From contig NZ_JOCB01000119.1 in assembly GCF_000718775.1 (NCBI RefSeq), forward strand, positions 1 to 26,835: a DNA stretch of 26,835 nt. Direction: 5' to 3'. This stretch comes from Streptomyces sp. NRRL S-31 (GTDB lineage Bacteria > Actinomycetota > Actinomycetes > Streptomycetales > Streptomycetaceae). Below, one piece after another: positions 16,300-23,503 of the stretch. Every line of letters starts with the position of its first letter. Positions within the stretch are counted from its first letter, which is position 1. The notes under the pieces are model-generated. The model was given only the letters and a program-made list of their open reading frames with translations, was not told the origin of the DNA and ran no database searches. The position numbers and the translations under genes are program-made.

Positions 16300-17178
16300 C
16301 TACGGCGTCCCGGCGGTCCGTGCCTCGATCGCCCGCAGTACGGCGACCATGTCCTCGCCGCCGTACCCCCGCTCCACCGTCTCCCGGAACAGGGAGTGGC
16401 AGACGTCGAGGAGCGGTGAGGCGAGGCCGGCCCCGCGGGCCGCCTCGGCGATCAGCCGGTTGTTCTTCAGCACGTCCAGCGCCGCCGCCTCGACCGCGAA
16501 GTCCCGGTCGCGCAGCTTGGGCGCCTTCATCCGGGACACCGCGCTGGCCATCGGGCCCGCGTCCAGCACGTCCAGGAACAGCCGGCGGTCCAGCCCCTGC
16601 CGCTCGGCGAAGTGGAACGCCTCGGCCAGCCCGGTCACCAGGGTGATCAGGAAGAGGTTCACCGACAGCTTCATCAGCAGCGCCCCGGGCACCGGACCGC
16701 ACCCGAAGGTCTCCCGGCACAGCGGAGCGAGCAGCGGCCGTACGGCGGCCACGGTGTCCTCCTCGCCGGCGAGCATGGCCACCAGCCGCCCCTGCTCCGC
16801 CGGCACCCGGGACCCGGAGACGGGTGCCTCGGCGTACCGGCCGCCGGCCGCGCGGACGTCGGCCTCCAGGGACCGGGAGTACTCGGGCCGGGTCGTGCCC
16901 ATGTGGACGACCGTCCGGCCCGCGACCCGGGCGGCGAACGCGGGCGTGCCCCGGCCGAGGACCGCGTCCACCGCGGCCTCGTCGGCGAGCATCAGCAGCA
17001 CCACCCCGGCCCGCGCGAACACCCCGTCGGCGTCCGCCGCGACCTCGGCGCCGGCCGCGCGCAGCGGCTCCGCGCGCCGCGGGGTCCGGTTCCAGACCAC
17101 CAGGGGGGTGCCGGCGGACGCCAGGCGCAGCGCCATGGGCCGGCCCATCACCCCGAGACCGATGAATCCGACGTGCAC
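16300..17178 (-). CDS. Beta-hydroxyacid dehydrogenase family NAD(P)-binding oxidoreductase
   Basis: 292 aa. Member of the 3-hydroxyisobutyrate dehydrogenase/6-phosphogluconate dehydrogenase-like family that oxidises beta-hydroxyacids or reduces short aldehyde-acids. The N-terminal Rossmann motif is [13 protein letters not shown], followed by [13 protein letters not shown]; the Asn-Arg-Thr end favours NADP. The substrate loop [14 protein letters not shown] and the catalytic lysine in [11 protein letters not shown] are present. GTG 17178 is the start, because the protein begins VHVGFIGLG and AAGGGCGG lies about 9 nt upstream. The gene diverges from a TetR regulator across 101 bp with two palindromic operators, so it is very likely that regulator's target. 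Its effector and physiological substrate are unknown. Confidence 0.9.
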   Translation of the reverse strand: MHVGFIGLGVMGRPMALRLASAGTPLVVWNRTPRRAEPLRAAGAEVAADADGVFARAGVVLLMLADEAAVDAVLGRGTPAFAARVAGRTVVHMGTTRPEYSRSLEADVRAAGGRYAEAPVSGSRVPAEQGRLVAMLAGEEDTVAAVRPLLAPLCRETFGCGPVPGALLMKLSVNLFLITLVTGLAEAFHFAERQGLDRRLFLDVLDAGPMASAVSRMKAPKLRDRDFAVEAAALDVLKNNRLIAEAARGAGLASPLLDVCHSLFRETVERGYGGEDMVAVLRAIEARTAGTP

Positions 17179-17208
17179 GGCAGGCCGCCCTTCGCGAACA
17201 CGCGCCGA

Positions 17209-17226
17209 CTATGACACTCGTCATAG
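17209..17226. promoter_or_regulatory. Palindromic operator 1, probable TetR site
   Basis: CTATGAC-ACTC-GTCATAG is a perfect 7-bp inverted repeat with a 4-bp centre. It lies between the divergent dehydrogenase and TetR genes and overlaps likely -10 elements. The same half-sites recur 27 bp downstream, which supports a real regulator site. Confidence 0.8.
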
Positions 17227-17235
17227 TAGCCACCG

Positions 17236-17253
17236 TTATGACAGCGGTCATAG
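17236..17253. promoter_or_regulatory. Palindromic operator 2, probable TetR site
   Basis: TTATGAC-AGCG-GTCATAG is the second copy, with one mismatched outer pair. The centre-to-centre distance to operator 1 is 27 bp. It ends 26 nt before the TetR start codon, so binding would repress the TetR gene itself as well as the divergent dehydrogenase. Confidence 0.8.
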
Positions 17254-17279
17254 GATGGAGGGAGGGAACGGAGGTCGAC

Positions 17280-17870
17280 ATGGCGCAGGCGCGGCCCGGA
17301 CCGCGGGAGCGGATGGTCTTCAGCGCGGCCCAGCTCATCCGGCGCGGCGGGGTCACCGCCACCGGCATGCGCGAGGTCGCCGCGCACGCGGGCGCACCGC
17401 GCGGCTCCCTCCAGCACTACTTCCCGGGCGGCAAGGAGCAACTGGTCAACGAGGCGGTCGCGTGGGCCGGCCGGTACGCGGGCAAGCGGATCGCCCGTTT
17501 CCTGGCGGAGCTGGACACACCGACGCCGAGCGGCCTGTTCGCGGCGATGGCCGCCCAGTGGACCGACGAGTACACGACGGACGGCTTCGCCGCGGGCTGT
17601 CCGGTCGCCGCAGCCACGGTCGACCGCGCCTCCCCGGGCGACTCGACCCGGCAGGCGGCGGCAGCCGCGTTCGCGGCCTGGCGGGCCCCCCTCGCCGAGG
17701 CGCTGACGGAGCTGGGAGTGCCCGCGGCCCGGTCCGACGCGCTCGCCACCCTGATGATCAGCACCCTGGAGGGCGCGATCCTCCTGGCCCGGGCGGAACA
17801 GGACGTACGGCCCCTCACCACGGCCGTCCGGGAGCTCGGACCCCTGCTCGACGCCGCCGTACGGTCCTGA
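17280..17870 (+). CDS. TetR-family regulator, LmrA/YxaF type
   Basis: 196 aa. Start ATG 17280 with GGAGG 5 nt upstream; an upstream in-frame ATG at 17211 lies inside the operator and is rejected. The N-terminal helix-turn-helix spans about residues 20-50 (GGVTATGMREVAAHAGAPRG then SLQHYFPGGKEQL). The ligand domain has the GCPVAAATVDRAS signature with a Cys, typical of the LmrA/YxaF C-terminal domain. Regulators of this type usually repress themselves and a divergent gene, releasing DNA on binding a small hydrophobic ligand. The two 18-bp palindromes upstream fit this. No transporter gene is adjacent; the likely target is the beta-hydroxyacid-dehydrogenase-like gene. Confidence 0.92.
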   Translation: MAQARPGPRERMVFSAAQLIRRGGVTATGMREVAAHAGAPRGSLQHYFPGGKEQLVNEAVAWAGRYAGKRIARFLAELDTPTPSGLFAAMAAQWTDEYTTDGFAAGCPVAAATVDRASPGDSTRQAAAAAFAAWRAPLAEALTELGVPAARSDALATLMISTLEGAILLARAEQDVRPLTTAVRELGPLLDAAVRS

Positions 17871-17901
17871 CCGGCGGTCTCGGCCCGCATCCGCCGCCGG
17901 A

Positions 17902-17923
17902 CCGGCCAGGACCGTCCTGCCGG
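17902..17923 (+). terminator. Possible terminator of the TetR gene
   Basis: CCGG(C)CAGGA / TCCTGCCGG form a 9-bp stem with one bulged C and a CCG loop. It lies 32 nt after the TetR stop and is followed by a C/T-rich stretch (CCTCCTCCTTTCC). Confidence 0.4.
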
Positions 17924-17927
17924 CCTC

Positions 17928-18005
17928 CTCCTTTCCGGCGTGGGGAGACGGCGGGAAGCCGGGCACCTCCTTCCCGGCGTGGGGAGACGGCGGGAAGCCG
18001 GGCAC
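17928..18005. repeat. Tandem duplication of a 39-bp unit
   Basis: Bases 17928-17966 and 17967-18005 are identical except one C/T difference. Each unit contains GGCGTGGGGAGACGGCGGGA followed by AGCCGGGCAC. The very high identity suggests a recent duplication. No family was recognised. Confidence 0.85.
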
Positions 18006-18394
18006 CGGATGGAACGCCCGGCCGGCCCCGGCCGCACCCGCCGCCCGGCGGGCGCCATCACTCGAACGGCGGACGGAGCCGCGTTCCGCCCCGCCGCCCG
18101 GGCCCGGACGGGCGGGCCACCGCTCCACCGGCCGCACCCGGCGCCGTACCCGCCCCGGCGGCAGCCGGCCGACGAGCGGCGCGGACCGGTCCGGGTCGTG
18201 ACGCGACTCGCCCCGGGGCACGTCAGCGGCCAGACTGACAGCGCGGGGGATACGACGGGACATGCCGTCACGGCAGGCCGACTCGGCGCAGGGCGCCTCG
18301 GCCGCGGTCACGCGCCGGCGCCGGCCGGGCGCCGCGTCCCCCCTCGTCTCCCCGTGTGCTCCTCCTTGTTCGACCGCCGACGGAAGGCGAGGAC

Positions 18395-19348
18395 ATGAAC
18401 GGCCGAGTACTCCACGTGGTCCCGGGAGACCGAGGTCGGCTTCCACGTCCGCACGAGGATTCGCTGATGCGTCTGACCGATCTGCTCCACCCGCACCTCG
18501 ACGGCGTCACCACGGTCGTCGACGCGGCCGGCCACGGCCTGCGCCTCGCGCTCTCCCTGCACCTGCCCGACGGCGTCGCCCTCCGCGACGACGACCGGGA
18601 ACGGCACATAGGCGAGGGCGAACTGGTGCTCCTGTCGCAGGGTCCCGACCCCGCGCTGCACGGCACCGAGGACGAGTGCCTCGCGGTGCTGGACCGCCTC
18701 TGGCCCGGTGGCCGCGGCCTGCTCCTGTTCGGCCACCCCGGGCCCGAACCGCCCTACCACCGGCTCCTCGACGCCCTGGTAGCCCAGCGCTGCCAGGTGC
18801 TGCGCGCCGCCCCGCTTCACCACGTCGACCTGAGCGCGGGCGCGGTCTTCACCCGCCTCGCCACGGAGGAACTGCTGCCCCCGCACGACCGGTCCGGGCG
18901 CCCGGTGCCGGCGGACGACTTCCCCGCCACCCTGCGGACGACCGGCGAGCACGTCCTCGCCGGCCTGGACTGCCGCCCCCTGCGCGCCCGCCACCAGGAG
19001 CTGGAGCGCCGTGCCGAGGAGGCGGAGCGCGCCCGGGACGCCGTCCGCGAGGACGGGCTCGCCGACCGGCTGGCCGCCGCGGTACGGGAGAAGGAGGAGC
19101 TGGCCTCCGCCCTGCGCGGGGCCCGCGACCGGGCCGAGGTGCTCCGAGCCCGGGTGGCCGTGCTGGAGGGCTCCACCTCGCTCCGGCTGGGCAGGGCACT
19201 GGTGTCGGTCGCCCGGGCGCCCCGGCACCGGATGCCCGGGCTGCCGCGGGAACTGTACGGGCTGTGGCGGGGACGCGGCGCGAAGAGGCCCGCGTCGGCA
19301 TCCCGGGACACCGGGCCCTCTCCGGCGGGCCCCGGGACCGGCTCGTGA
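18395..19348 (+). CDS. Coiled-coil protein of unknown function
   Basis: 317 aa from ATG 18395, preceded by GGAAGGCGAGGAC. I do not recognise the family. The N-terminal part (about 1-180) looks globular with a possible alpha/beta pattern: VTTVVDAAGHGLRLALSLHL, GEGELVLLSQ, GGRGLLLFGHPGPEPPYHRL and VAQRCQVLRAAPL, which is reminiscent of a degenerate Rossmann-like domain without a SAM or nucleotide signature. Residues about 200-270 are a charged coiled coil (RHQELERRAEEAERARDAV and further heptads). The end, STSLRLGRALVSVARAPRH, resembles tails often found on cell-surface glycan biosynthesis proteins, which is only a weak hint. No signal peptide or membrane helix is seen. It is monocistronic, followed by a strong terminator. 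Confidence 0.75.
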   Translation: MNGRVLHVVPGDRGRLPRPHEDSLMRLTDLLHPHLDGVTTVVDAAGHGLRLALSLHLPDGVALRDDDRERHIGEGELVLLSQGPDPALHGTEDECLAVLDRLWPGGRGLLLFGHPGPEPPYHRLLDALVAQRCQVLRAAPLHHVDLSAGAVFTRLATEELLPPHDRSGRPVPADDFPATLRTTGEHVLAGLDCRPLRARHQELERRAEEAERARDAVREDGLADRLAAAVREKEELASALRGARDRAEVLRARVAVLEGSTSLRLGRALVSVARAPRHRMPGLPRELYGLWRGRGAKRPASASRDTGPSPAGPGTGS

Positions 19349-19389
19349 TCACCGGGGTGCCCGGCGACCGCACCGCCGCCCGTCAGGTC

Positions 19390-19428
19390 GACGGCGTCCC
19401 GCCGCCGGCCTGACGGCGGGACGCCGTC
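19390..19428. terminator. Strong hairpin terminator between convergent genes
   Basis: GACGGCGTCCCGCC (19390-19403) pairs perfectly with GGCGGGACGCCGTC (19415-19428), a 14-bp stem with an 11-nt loop, 42 nt after the coiled-coil gene stop. It could serve both the plus-strand gene and the minus-strand TetR gene. The rest of the 19349-19626 spacer holds nothing I can support. Confidence 0.85.
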
Positions 19429-19626
19429 GTCGGCCGGGAACGCCCGGGAGCGGCTTGCCGGCGCTACAGCCGTCCTCGGCGAGGACCGGGAGACCCGGCG
19501 GACCGCCGCCGGAACGGCCCGCGCCCGCGCCCGCGCCCGGGCGGCGCTGCGCCGGCCTGGACCGACCTCCCGACCGCCGGCCGATTCCTCCGCACCGGGC
19601 GGGAACTCCGCTCGGAACGGGGTGGG

Positions 19627-20259
19627 TCAGGGGTCCGTCCGGCCCGTCGTCAGGTAGGCGGTCACCAGGTCGCCGAGCAGGGTGCGGTAGTGCTCCCGCC
19701 GCGCCGGGTCCGCCAGGTCGCGGCCGAGCGTGTGCCGGTGGGCGATCCGGAAGAAGCAGAAGGAGCTGATCACCGCGTGCAGGTCGACCGCGTCCACGCG
19801 GTCCGTGAACAGCCCGGCCTCCTGACCGGCGGCCAGGACCCGGCGGATCACCTCCAGCGCCGGGGAGCCGACCCGGGCGATCCGCTCGTCGGCGGGGCGC
19901 TCGGTGCCGACCAGCCGGATGAGGTCCGGGTGCCGCTCGTGGTGGTCGAAGGTCAGTTCGGCCAGCCGCCGGATCGCCGCCACCGGGTCCAGGTGCTCCA
20001 CGTCCAGCCGCCGCTCGGCGTCCCGGACCGCCTCGTACGCCCGCTCCAGCACGGCCGTGAACAGCTGCTCCTTGCCACCGAAGTGGTAGTAGATCATCCG
20101 CTTGGTGGTGCGGGTGCGGGCGGCGATCTCGTCGACCCGGGCGCCGTCGTAGCCGGCCCGGGCGAACTCCCGTGTGGCCACGTCGAGTATCTCGGCCCGG
20201 GTGCGGGCGGCGTCACGCACCCGGCCGTCGGGTCGTGACGGTTCCTCGACGCTGGACAT
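19627..20259 (-). CDS. TetR/AcrR-family transcriptional regulator
   Basis: 210 aa. ATG 20259 is preceded by GGAAGGA at 5 nt. The N-terminal DNA-binding domain is clear (ILDVATREFARAGYDGARVD, then EIAARTRTTKRMIYYHFGGKEQLF). The C-domain begins VLERAYEAVRDAERRLD and contains ELTFDHHERHPDLIRLVGTE, as in AcrR-like regulators with a TetR_C domain of the RutR/NemR kind. It sits alone between a convergent coiled-coil gene and an upstream gene on the same strand, 89 nt away. I saw no clear palindrome to call as its operator, so targets are unknown. Confidence 0.92.
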   Translation of the reverse strand: MSSVEEPSRPDGRVRDAARTRAEILDVATREFARAGYDGARVDEIAARTRTTKRMIYYHFGGKEQLFTAVLERAYEAVRDAERRLDVEHLDPVAAIRRLAELTFDHHERHPDLIRLVGTERPADERIARVGSPALEVIRRVLAAGQEAGLFTDRVDAVDLHAVISSFCFFRIAHRHTLGRDLADPARREHYRTLLGDLVTAYLTTGRTDP

Positions 20260-20318
20260 CGGTTCCTTCCGGGCCGTCCGGCGCGGCCCGGCACGGCGCA
20301 CTCGTTCGCCTGCCGGTG

Positions 20319-20324
20319 ATTGTA
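20319..20324 (-). promoter_or_regulatory. Candidate -10 element of the second TetR gene
   Basis: TACAAT on the minus strand (20324 to 20319) matches the vegetative -10 consensus and lies 60 nt before the ATG. The -35 position (ACCGTG) is a poor match. AT-rich hexamers are rare here, which makes this one stand out. Confidence 0.4.
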
Positions 20325-20348
20325 GAAGCAGGGTCGCGGCGCACGGTC

Positions 20349-21812
20349 TCACGGGCGGCTGACCGTGCGGGTGACACCCGCGATCACCGTCGTGGCCAGG
20401 ATCCAGCCGGTGAGGACCAGGACATAGGCCAGCACCTGGTAGCCGCCGTGCGGCGCGAACGCGGAGTCCTGGCCGAAGGAGATCACCGGCAGCAGCAGGT
20501 CCAGCGTGTAGAACACGGGGTGGAACGGCGGGGCCTCGCCCGCCTTCAGGGGCTGCGGGTGGTGCAGCGCGAAGGCGGCGGAACCGACCGCGAGCAGCGA
20601 CAGCAGCCACCCGGCCGCGCGCAGCGGACGGAAGCCGTAGCCGACGGTGACGTCCTGGACCAGCCCCCACACCCGGCCGTACCAGGGCAGGGTGCGGCGG
20701 TGCCGGCGCTGCTTGGCGAGCTGTACCAGCCGGGCCGCGTGGTCGTCGCCGACCCGGCGGTAGGCGGCCGTCAACTGCTCGTAGGCGTGCGGGACATGAC
20801 CGTCACGCTCGCGCGCCAGCATGGGCAGGCGCCGCTCGGCCGGCTCGTGCGGCACGAGCGAGGTGTACGTCAGCTCGCCGAGCAGCACCTCGCCCGGCAC
20901 CGACTCCGGCTCCAGGAACAGGACGTCGAGCTGGGCCCGGCGCAGATTGAGGGCACCCTCCATGGGCGGGCTCTTGCGCAGCCACAGCTCGCCGATGGTC
21001 GAACTGGCGGCCCGCAGCGCCGAGCCGCCCGGGTACGACAGCAGGGTGTACGACAGGTCGAGCCGCCCCGCGACGCGGGCACCGCGCAGCCCCAGCCAGC
21101 CGTGCACCTCGGCGTTGCGGACCAGCATGTCGCCCCCGACGGAGAACGTCTCCGCGTCCAGCGCCGCGTGCCCGGGATGGCTGAGCCGGGTCTCGTTGAG
21201 GACGCACGACCCGGCGACGGTCGCGCCGTTGAGCCGTATCTGCCCCTGGGCGCGCAGTCCCGGGGCCCGCAGGTCGGCGCCGAGGACCGCCTGGTTGAGC
21301 TGGAGCACCGGGTCGTTCGCGCCGGGCGCCGTCACCCGCGCGCCCTCCAGGTAGAGGCTGCCGGTGATCCGGGCCCCGCTCAGCCGCACCGTGCCGAGGC
21401 ACCGGGTGCGGGTCATCCGCACCACCCCGTCCACGTGCACGGCGTGGGCGATGAGACCGGGCAGGACCGACTCGCTGAGGTTGAGTTCGCGCAGCCGGGC
21501 GGCGTAGCACCGCGGGGCCTCGTCGAAGTGGCAGTGGCGCAGCCGCACCGGGTGGTCGACCGTCGCGTACTGGAGGTCGAGCAGGCCCGTGATCCGGGCG
21601 CCCGCCAGACTCAGCGAGGCTATCTCCCCGTCCTGCCGGGGTCCGTCGAGCAGCAGCGCCCGCAACACCTCGGCCCGTACGGTCCGTTCGGCCCCCCAGC
21701 CGCCGCCTTCGGCGGGATCGTCGTCGGGCCCCTCCCGGAAGTCCACGGACTCTCCCCGCGGGAAGGCCCGCCACACCCGCTCCTCGGCCGCCGTCAGATC
21801 GTTGATCTCCAC
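20349..21812 (-). CDS. Beta-helix repeat protein with C-terminal membrane domain, function unknown
   Basis: 487 aa if it begins at GTG 21812 (VEINDLTAAEERVWRAFPRG), where homologous-looking sequence starts. The frame stays open to 21995, and no good ribosome site decides the start. Residues about 60-330 form repeated strands (LAGARITGLLDLQYATV, LSGARITGSLYLEGARV, LRGARVAGRLDLSYTLL) typical of a right-handed pentapeptide-like beta-helix. A charged linker with an AYEQLTAAYRRVGDDHAARL segment follows, then about three hydrophobic segments (AAGWLLSLLAVGSAAFALHH; FYTLDLLLPVISFGQDSAF; YVLVLTGWILATTVIAG) arranged like a pore-loop pair. Such proteins are often labelled membrane-associated oxidoreductase in Streptomyces, but I see no cofactor motif to support that name. 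Confidence 0.82.
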   Translation of the reverse strand: MEINDLTAAEERVWRAFPRGESVDFREGPDDDPAEGGGWGAERTVRAEVLRALLLDGPRQDGEIASLSLAGARITGLLDLQYATVDHPVRLRHCHFDEAPRCYAARLRELNLSESVLPGLIAHAVHVDGVVRMTRTRCLGTVRLSGARITGSLYLEGARVTAPGANDPVLQLNQAVLGADLRAPGLRAQGQIRLNGATVAGSCVLNETRLSHPGHAALDAETFSVGGDMLVRNAEVHGWLGLRGARVAGRLDLSYTLLSYPGGSALRAASSTIGELWLRKSPPMEGALNLRRAQLDVLFLEPESVPGEVLLGELTYTSLVPHEPAERRLPMLARERDGHVPHAYEQLTAAYRRVGDDHAARLVQLAKQRRHRRTLPWYGRVWGLVQDVTVGYGFRPLRAAGWLLSLLAVGSAAFALHHPQPLKAGEAPPFHPVFYTLDLLLPVISFGQDSAFAPHGGYQVLAYVLVLTGWILATTVIAGVTRTVSRP

Positions 21813-21858
21813 CAGCCGGACTCTGACCGCGGGCGCGGCGGCTGTCAATCGGCGCCCC

Positions 21859-21901
21859 GGAGGCGGTCCCGGCAGGCGCCCTCGGAGGCGGTCCCGGCAG
21901 G
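21859..21901. repeat. 18-bp direct repeat, 25-bp period
   Basis: GGAGGCGGTCCCGGCAGG occurs at 21859-21876 and 21884-21901, identical. It is followed at about 21917-21937 by a short run of CCGGG units. All lie between the beta-helix gene start and the phosphatase gene end. Confidence 0.8.
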
Positions 21902-21967
21902 TGACGGTCTCGAACCGGCCGGGCCGGGCCGGGCCGGCGACGAGAAGCCGGAACCGGTGAAGAGAAG

Positions 21968-22005
21968 CCCGGGGGCGGTGACGGCGGACCGTCACCGCCC
22001 CCGGG
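21968..22005 (-). terminator. Very strong terminator of the pentose phosphate operon
   Basis: A perfect 17-bp stem (21968-21984 with 21989-22005) and a CGGA loop lie 18 nt downstream of the histidine-phosphatase stop on the minus strand. Its perfect pairing and position make it a confident operon end. Confidence 0.92.
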
Positions 22006-22023
22006 CCGGGCGCGCGCGGGACC

Positions 22024-22617
22024 CTAGGGCCGGACGTTCCACTCCGCGATCACCGGGCGGCCGTGTTCCGTGGACAGCCGGCTGACCGTGCCGGTGCCGA
22101 GCTGGAACAGCCGGCCCTCGGCGGGCGCCAGGCCCAGGCGGCGGGCGGTGAGGACCCGCAGGAAGTGGGCGTGGGCGACGAGGATCACGTCCCCGGCGCC
22201 CTCGGCGAGGGCGGCGTCGACACGGGTCAGGACCCGGTCGGCGCGGGCGCCGACGTCCTCGGGGGACTCGCCGGGGTGCCCCGCGGGACCGGGCGTCACG
22301 CCGTCGTTCCACAGGCACCAGTCGGGCCGGGTGCGGTGGATCTCGACGGTGGTGATGCCCTCGTAGCCGCCGTAGTCCCACTCGTGCAGGTCGGGGTCGG
22401 GCACGACCCCGGGTATGCCCGCGAGTTCGGCGGTGCGCAGCGCCCGGCTCAGCGGACTGGCCAGCGCGCGGGCGAAGGTCCGGCCGGCGAGCAGCGGGGC
22501 GAGGGACTTGGCCTGTTCCTCGCCGTGCTGGGTCAGGGGCAGGTCGGTGAAGCTGGTGTGCTGTCCCGACAGGCTCCATTCCGTCTCGCCGTGGCGGACC
22601 AGCAGCAGGTCGCCCAC
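22024..22617 (-). CDS. Histidine phosphatase (phosphoglycerate mutase-like) family protein
   Basis: 197 aa. The phosphate-transfer histidine sits in the RHG motif near the start (LLLVRHGETEW). Further conserved residues are ASPLSRALRTAEL, WDYGGYEGITT and the second histidine in VILVAHAHFLRVL. These fit small acid or sugar-phosphate phosphatases (GpmB/PhoE-like) better than true glycolytic mutases. The start GTG 22617 lies 5 nt after the gnd stop, with AAGGA about 8 nt upstream inside the gnd end. As the last gene of the zwf-opcA-pgi-gnd unit, it may act on a sugar phosphate of the same pathway; the substrate is not known. Confidence 0.9.
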   Translation of the reverse strand: MGDLLLVRHGETEWSLSGQHTSFTDLPLTQHGEEQAKSLAPLLAGRTFARALASPLSRALRTAELAGIPGVVPDPDLHEWDYGGYEGITTVEIHRTRPDWCLWNDGVTPGPAGHPGESPEDVGARADRVLTRVDAALAEGAGDVILVAHAHFLRVLTARRLGLAPAEGRLFQLGTGTVSRLSTEHGRPVIAEWNVRP

Positions 22618-22622
22618 GGCGG

Positions 22623-23501
22623 TCAGTCCTTCTTCTCGACCGCGTGGCCGCCGAACTGGTTGCGCAGGGCGGCGATCATCTTCATCTGCGGCGAGTCGTC
22701 CTGGCGGGAGGCGAACCGCGCGAACAGGGACGCGGTGATCGCCGGCAGCGGGACGGCGTTGTCGATGGCGGCCTCGACCGTCCAGCGGCCCTCGCCGGAG
22801 TCCTCCGCGTAACCGCGCAGCGCCTCCAGGTGCTCGTCCTCGTCCAGGGCGTTGACCGCGAGGTCGAGCAGCCAGGACCGGATGACCGTGCCCTCCTGCC
22901 AGGAGCGGAACACCTCGCGGACGTTCTCCACGGAGTGCACCTTCTCCAGCAGCTCCCAGCCCTCGGCGTACGCCTGCATCATCGCGTACTCGATGCCGTT
23001 GTGGACCATCTTGGAGAAGTGCCCGGCGCCGACCCGGCCGGCGTGCACATAGCCGTACGGGCCCTCCGGCTTGAGCGCGTCGAAGATCGGTTGGAGCCGG
23101 TCCACGTGCTCCTTCTCGCCGCCGACCATGAGCGCGTAGCCGTTCTTCAGGCCCCAGACACCGCCGGAGACGCCGGCGTCGACGAAGCCGATGCCCTTGA
23201 TGCCGAGCGCGGCGGCGTGCTTCTCGTCGTCCGTCCAGCGGGAGTTGCCGCCGTCGATGACCACGTCGCCGGGGGAGAGCAGGTCGCCGAGTTCGTCGAC
23301 GACGGTCTGGGTGGCCGTGCCGGCCGGGACCATCACCCAGACCTGGCGGGGCGCGTCGAGCTTCTCGACCAGTTCGGCGAGGCTCTTGACGTCGGAGACC
23401 TCCGGGTTGCGGTCGTAGCCGATGACGGTGTGGCCGGCGCGGCGGATCCGCTCGCGCATGTTGCCGCCCATCTTGCCGAGACCGATGAGACCGAGCTGCA
23501 T
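22623..23501 (-). CDS. gnd: 6-phosphogluconate dehydrogenase (decarboxylating), short type
   Basis: 292 aa. It oxidises and decarboxylates 6-phosphogluconate to ribulose 5-phosphate, yielding NAD(P)H. Motifs present: Rossmann [12 protein letters not shown], coenzyme-binding GYDRNPE (the aspartate leaves NAD or NADP preference open), [28 protein letters not shown], and the catalytic lysine in [14 protein letters not shown]. The length fits the ~300-residue subfamily, not the ~470-residue E. coli type. ATG 23501 has GGAGAA 7 nt upstream and lies 2 nt after the pgi stop. Because of the damage in pgi, the 5' pgi frame runs on into this gene in frame, so part of this protein might be made as a fusion. 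Confidence 0.93.
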   Translation of the reverse strand: MQLGLIGLGKMGGNMRERIRRAGHTVIGYDRNPEVSDVKSLAELVEKLDAPRQVWVMVPAGTATQTVVDELGDLLSPGDVVIDGGNSRWTDDEKHAAALGIKGIGFVDAGVSGGVWGLKNGYALMVGGEKEHVDRLQPIFDALKPEGPYGYVHAGRVGAGHFSKMVHNGIEYAMMQAYAEGWELLEKVHSVENVREVFRSWQEGTVIRSWLLDLAVNALDEDEHLEALRGYAEDSGEGRWTVEAAIDNAVPLPAITASLFARFASRQDDSPQMKMIAALRNQFGGHAVEKKD

Positions 23502-23503
23502 GA

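Larger units (their letters stand above)
17871..18394. other. Gene-poor spacer with a weak hairpin and a duplicated 39-bp unit
   Basis: No frame in this 524-bp stretch has a ribosome site plus a plausible protein on either strand. It holds a hairpin after the TetR gene (17902-17923), a tandem duplication (17928-18005), and a short palindrome TGCCGTCACGGCA near 18264. GGGGGATACGAC near 18246-18257 is a possible -10 region for the next gene, without a convincing -35. Confidence 0.5.

Noticed and set aside
17211..17279. ATG at 17211 as the TetR start.
   Set aside because: It lies inside operator 1; ATG 17280 has a good GGAGG and gives the normal helix-turn-helix position.
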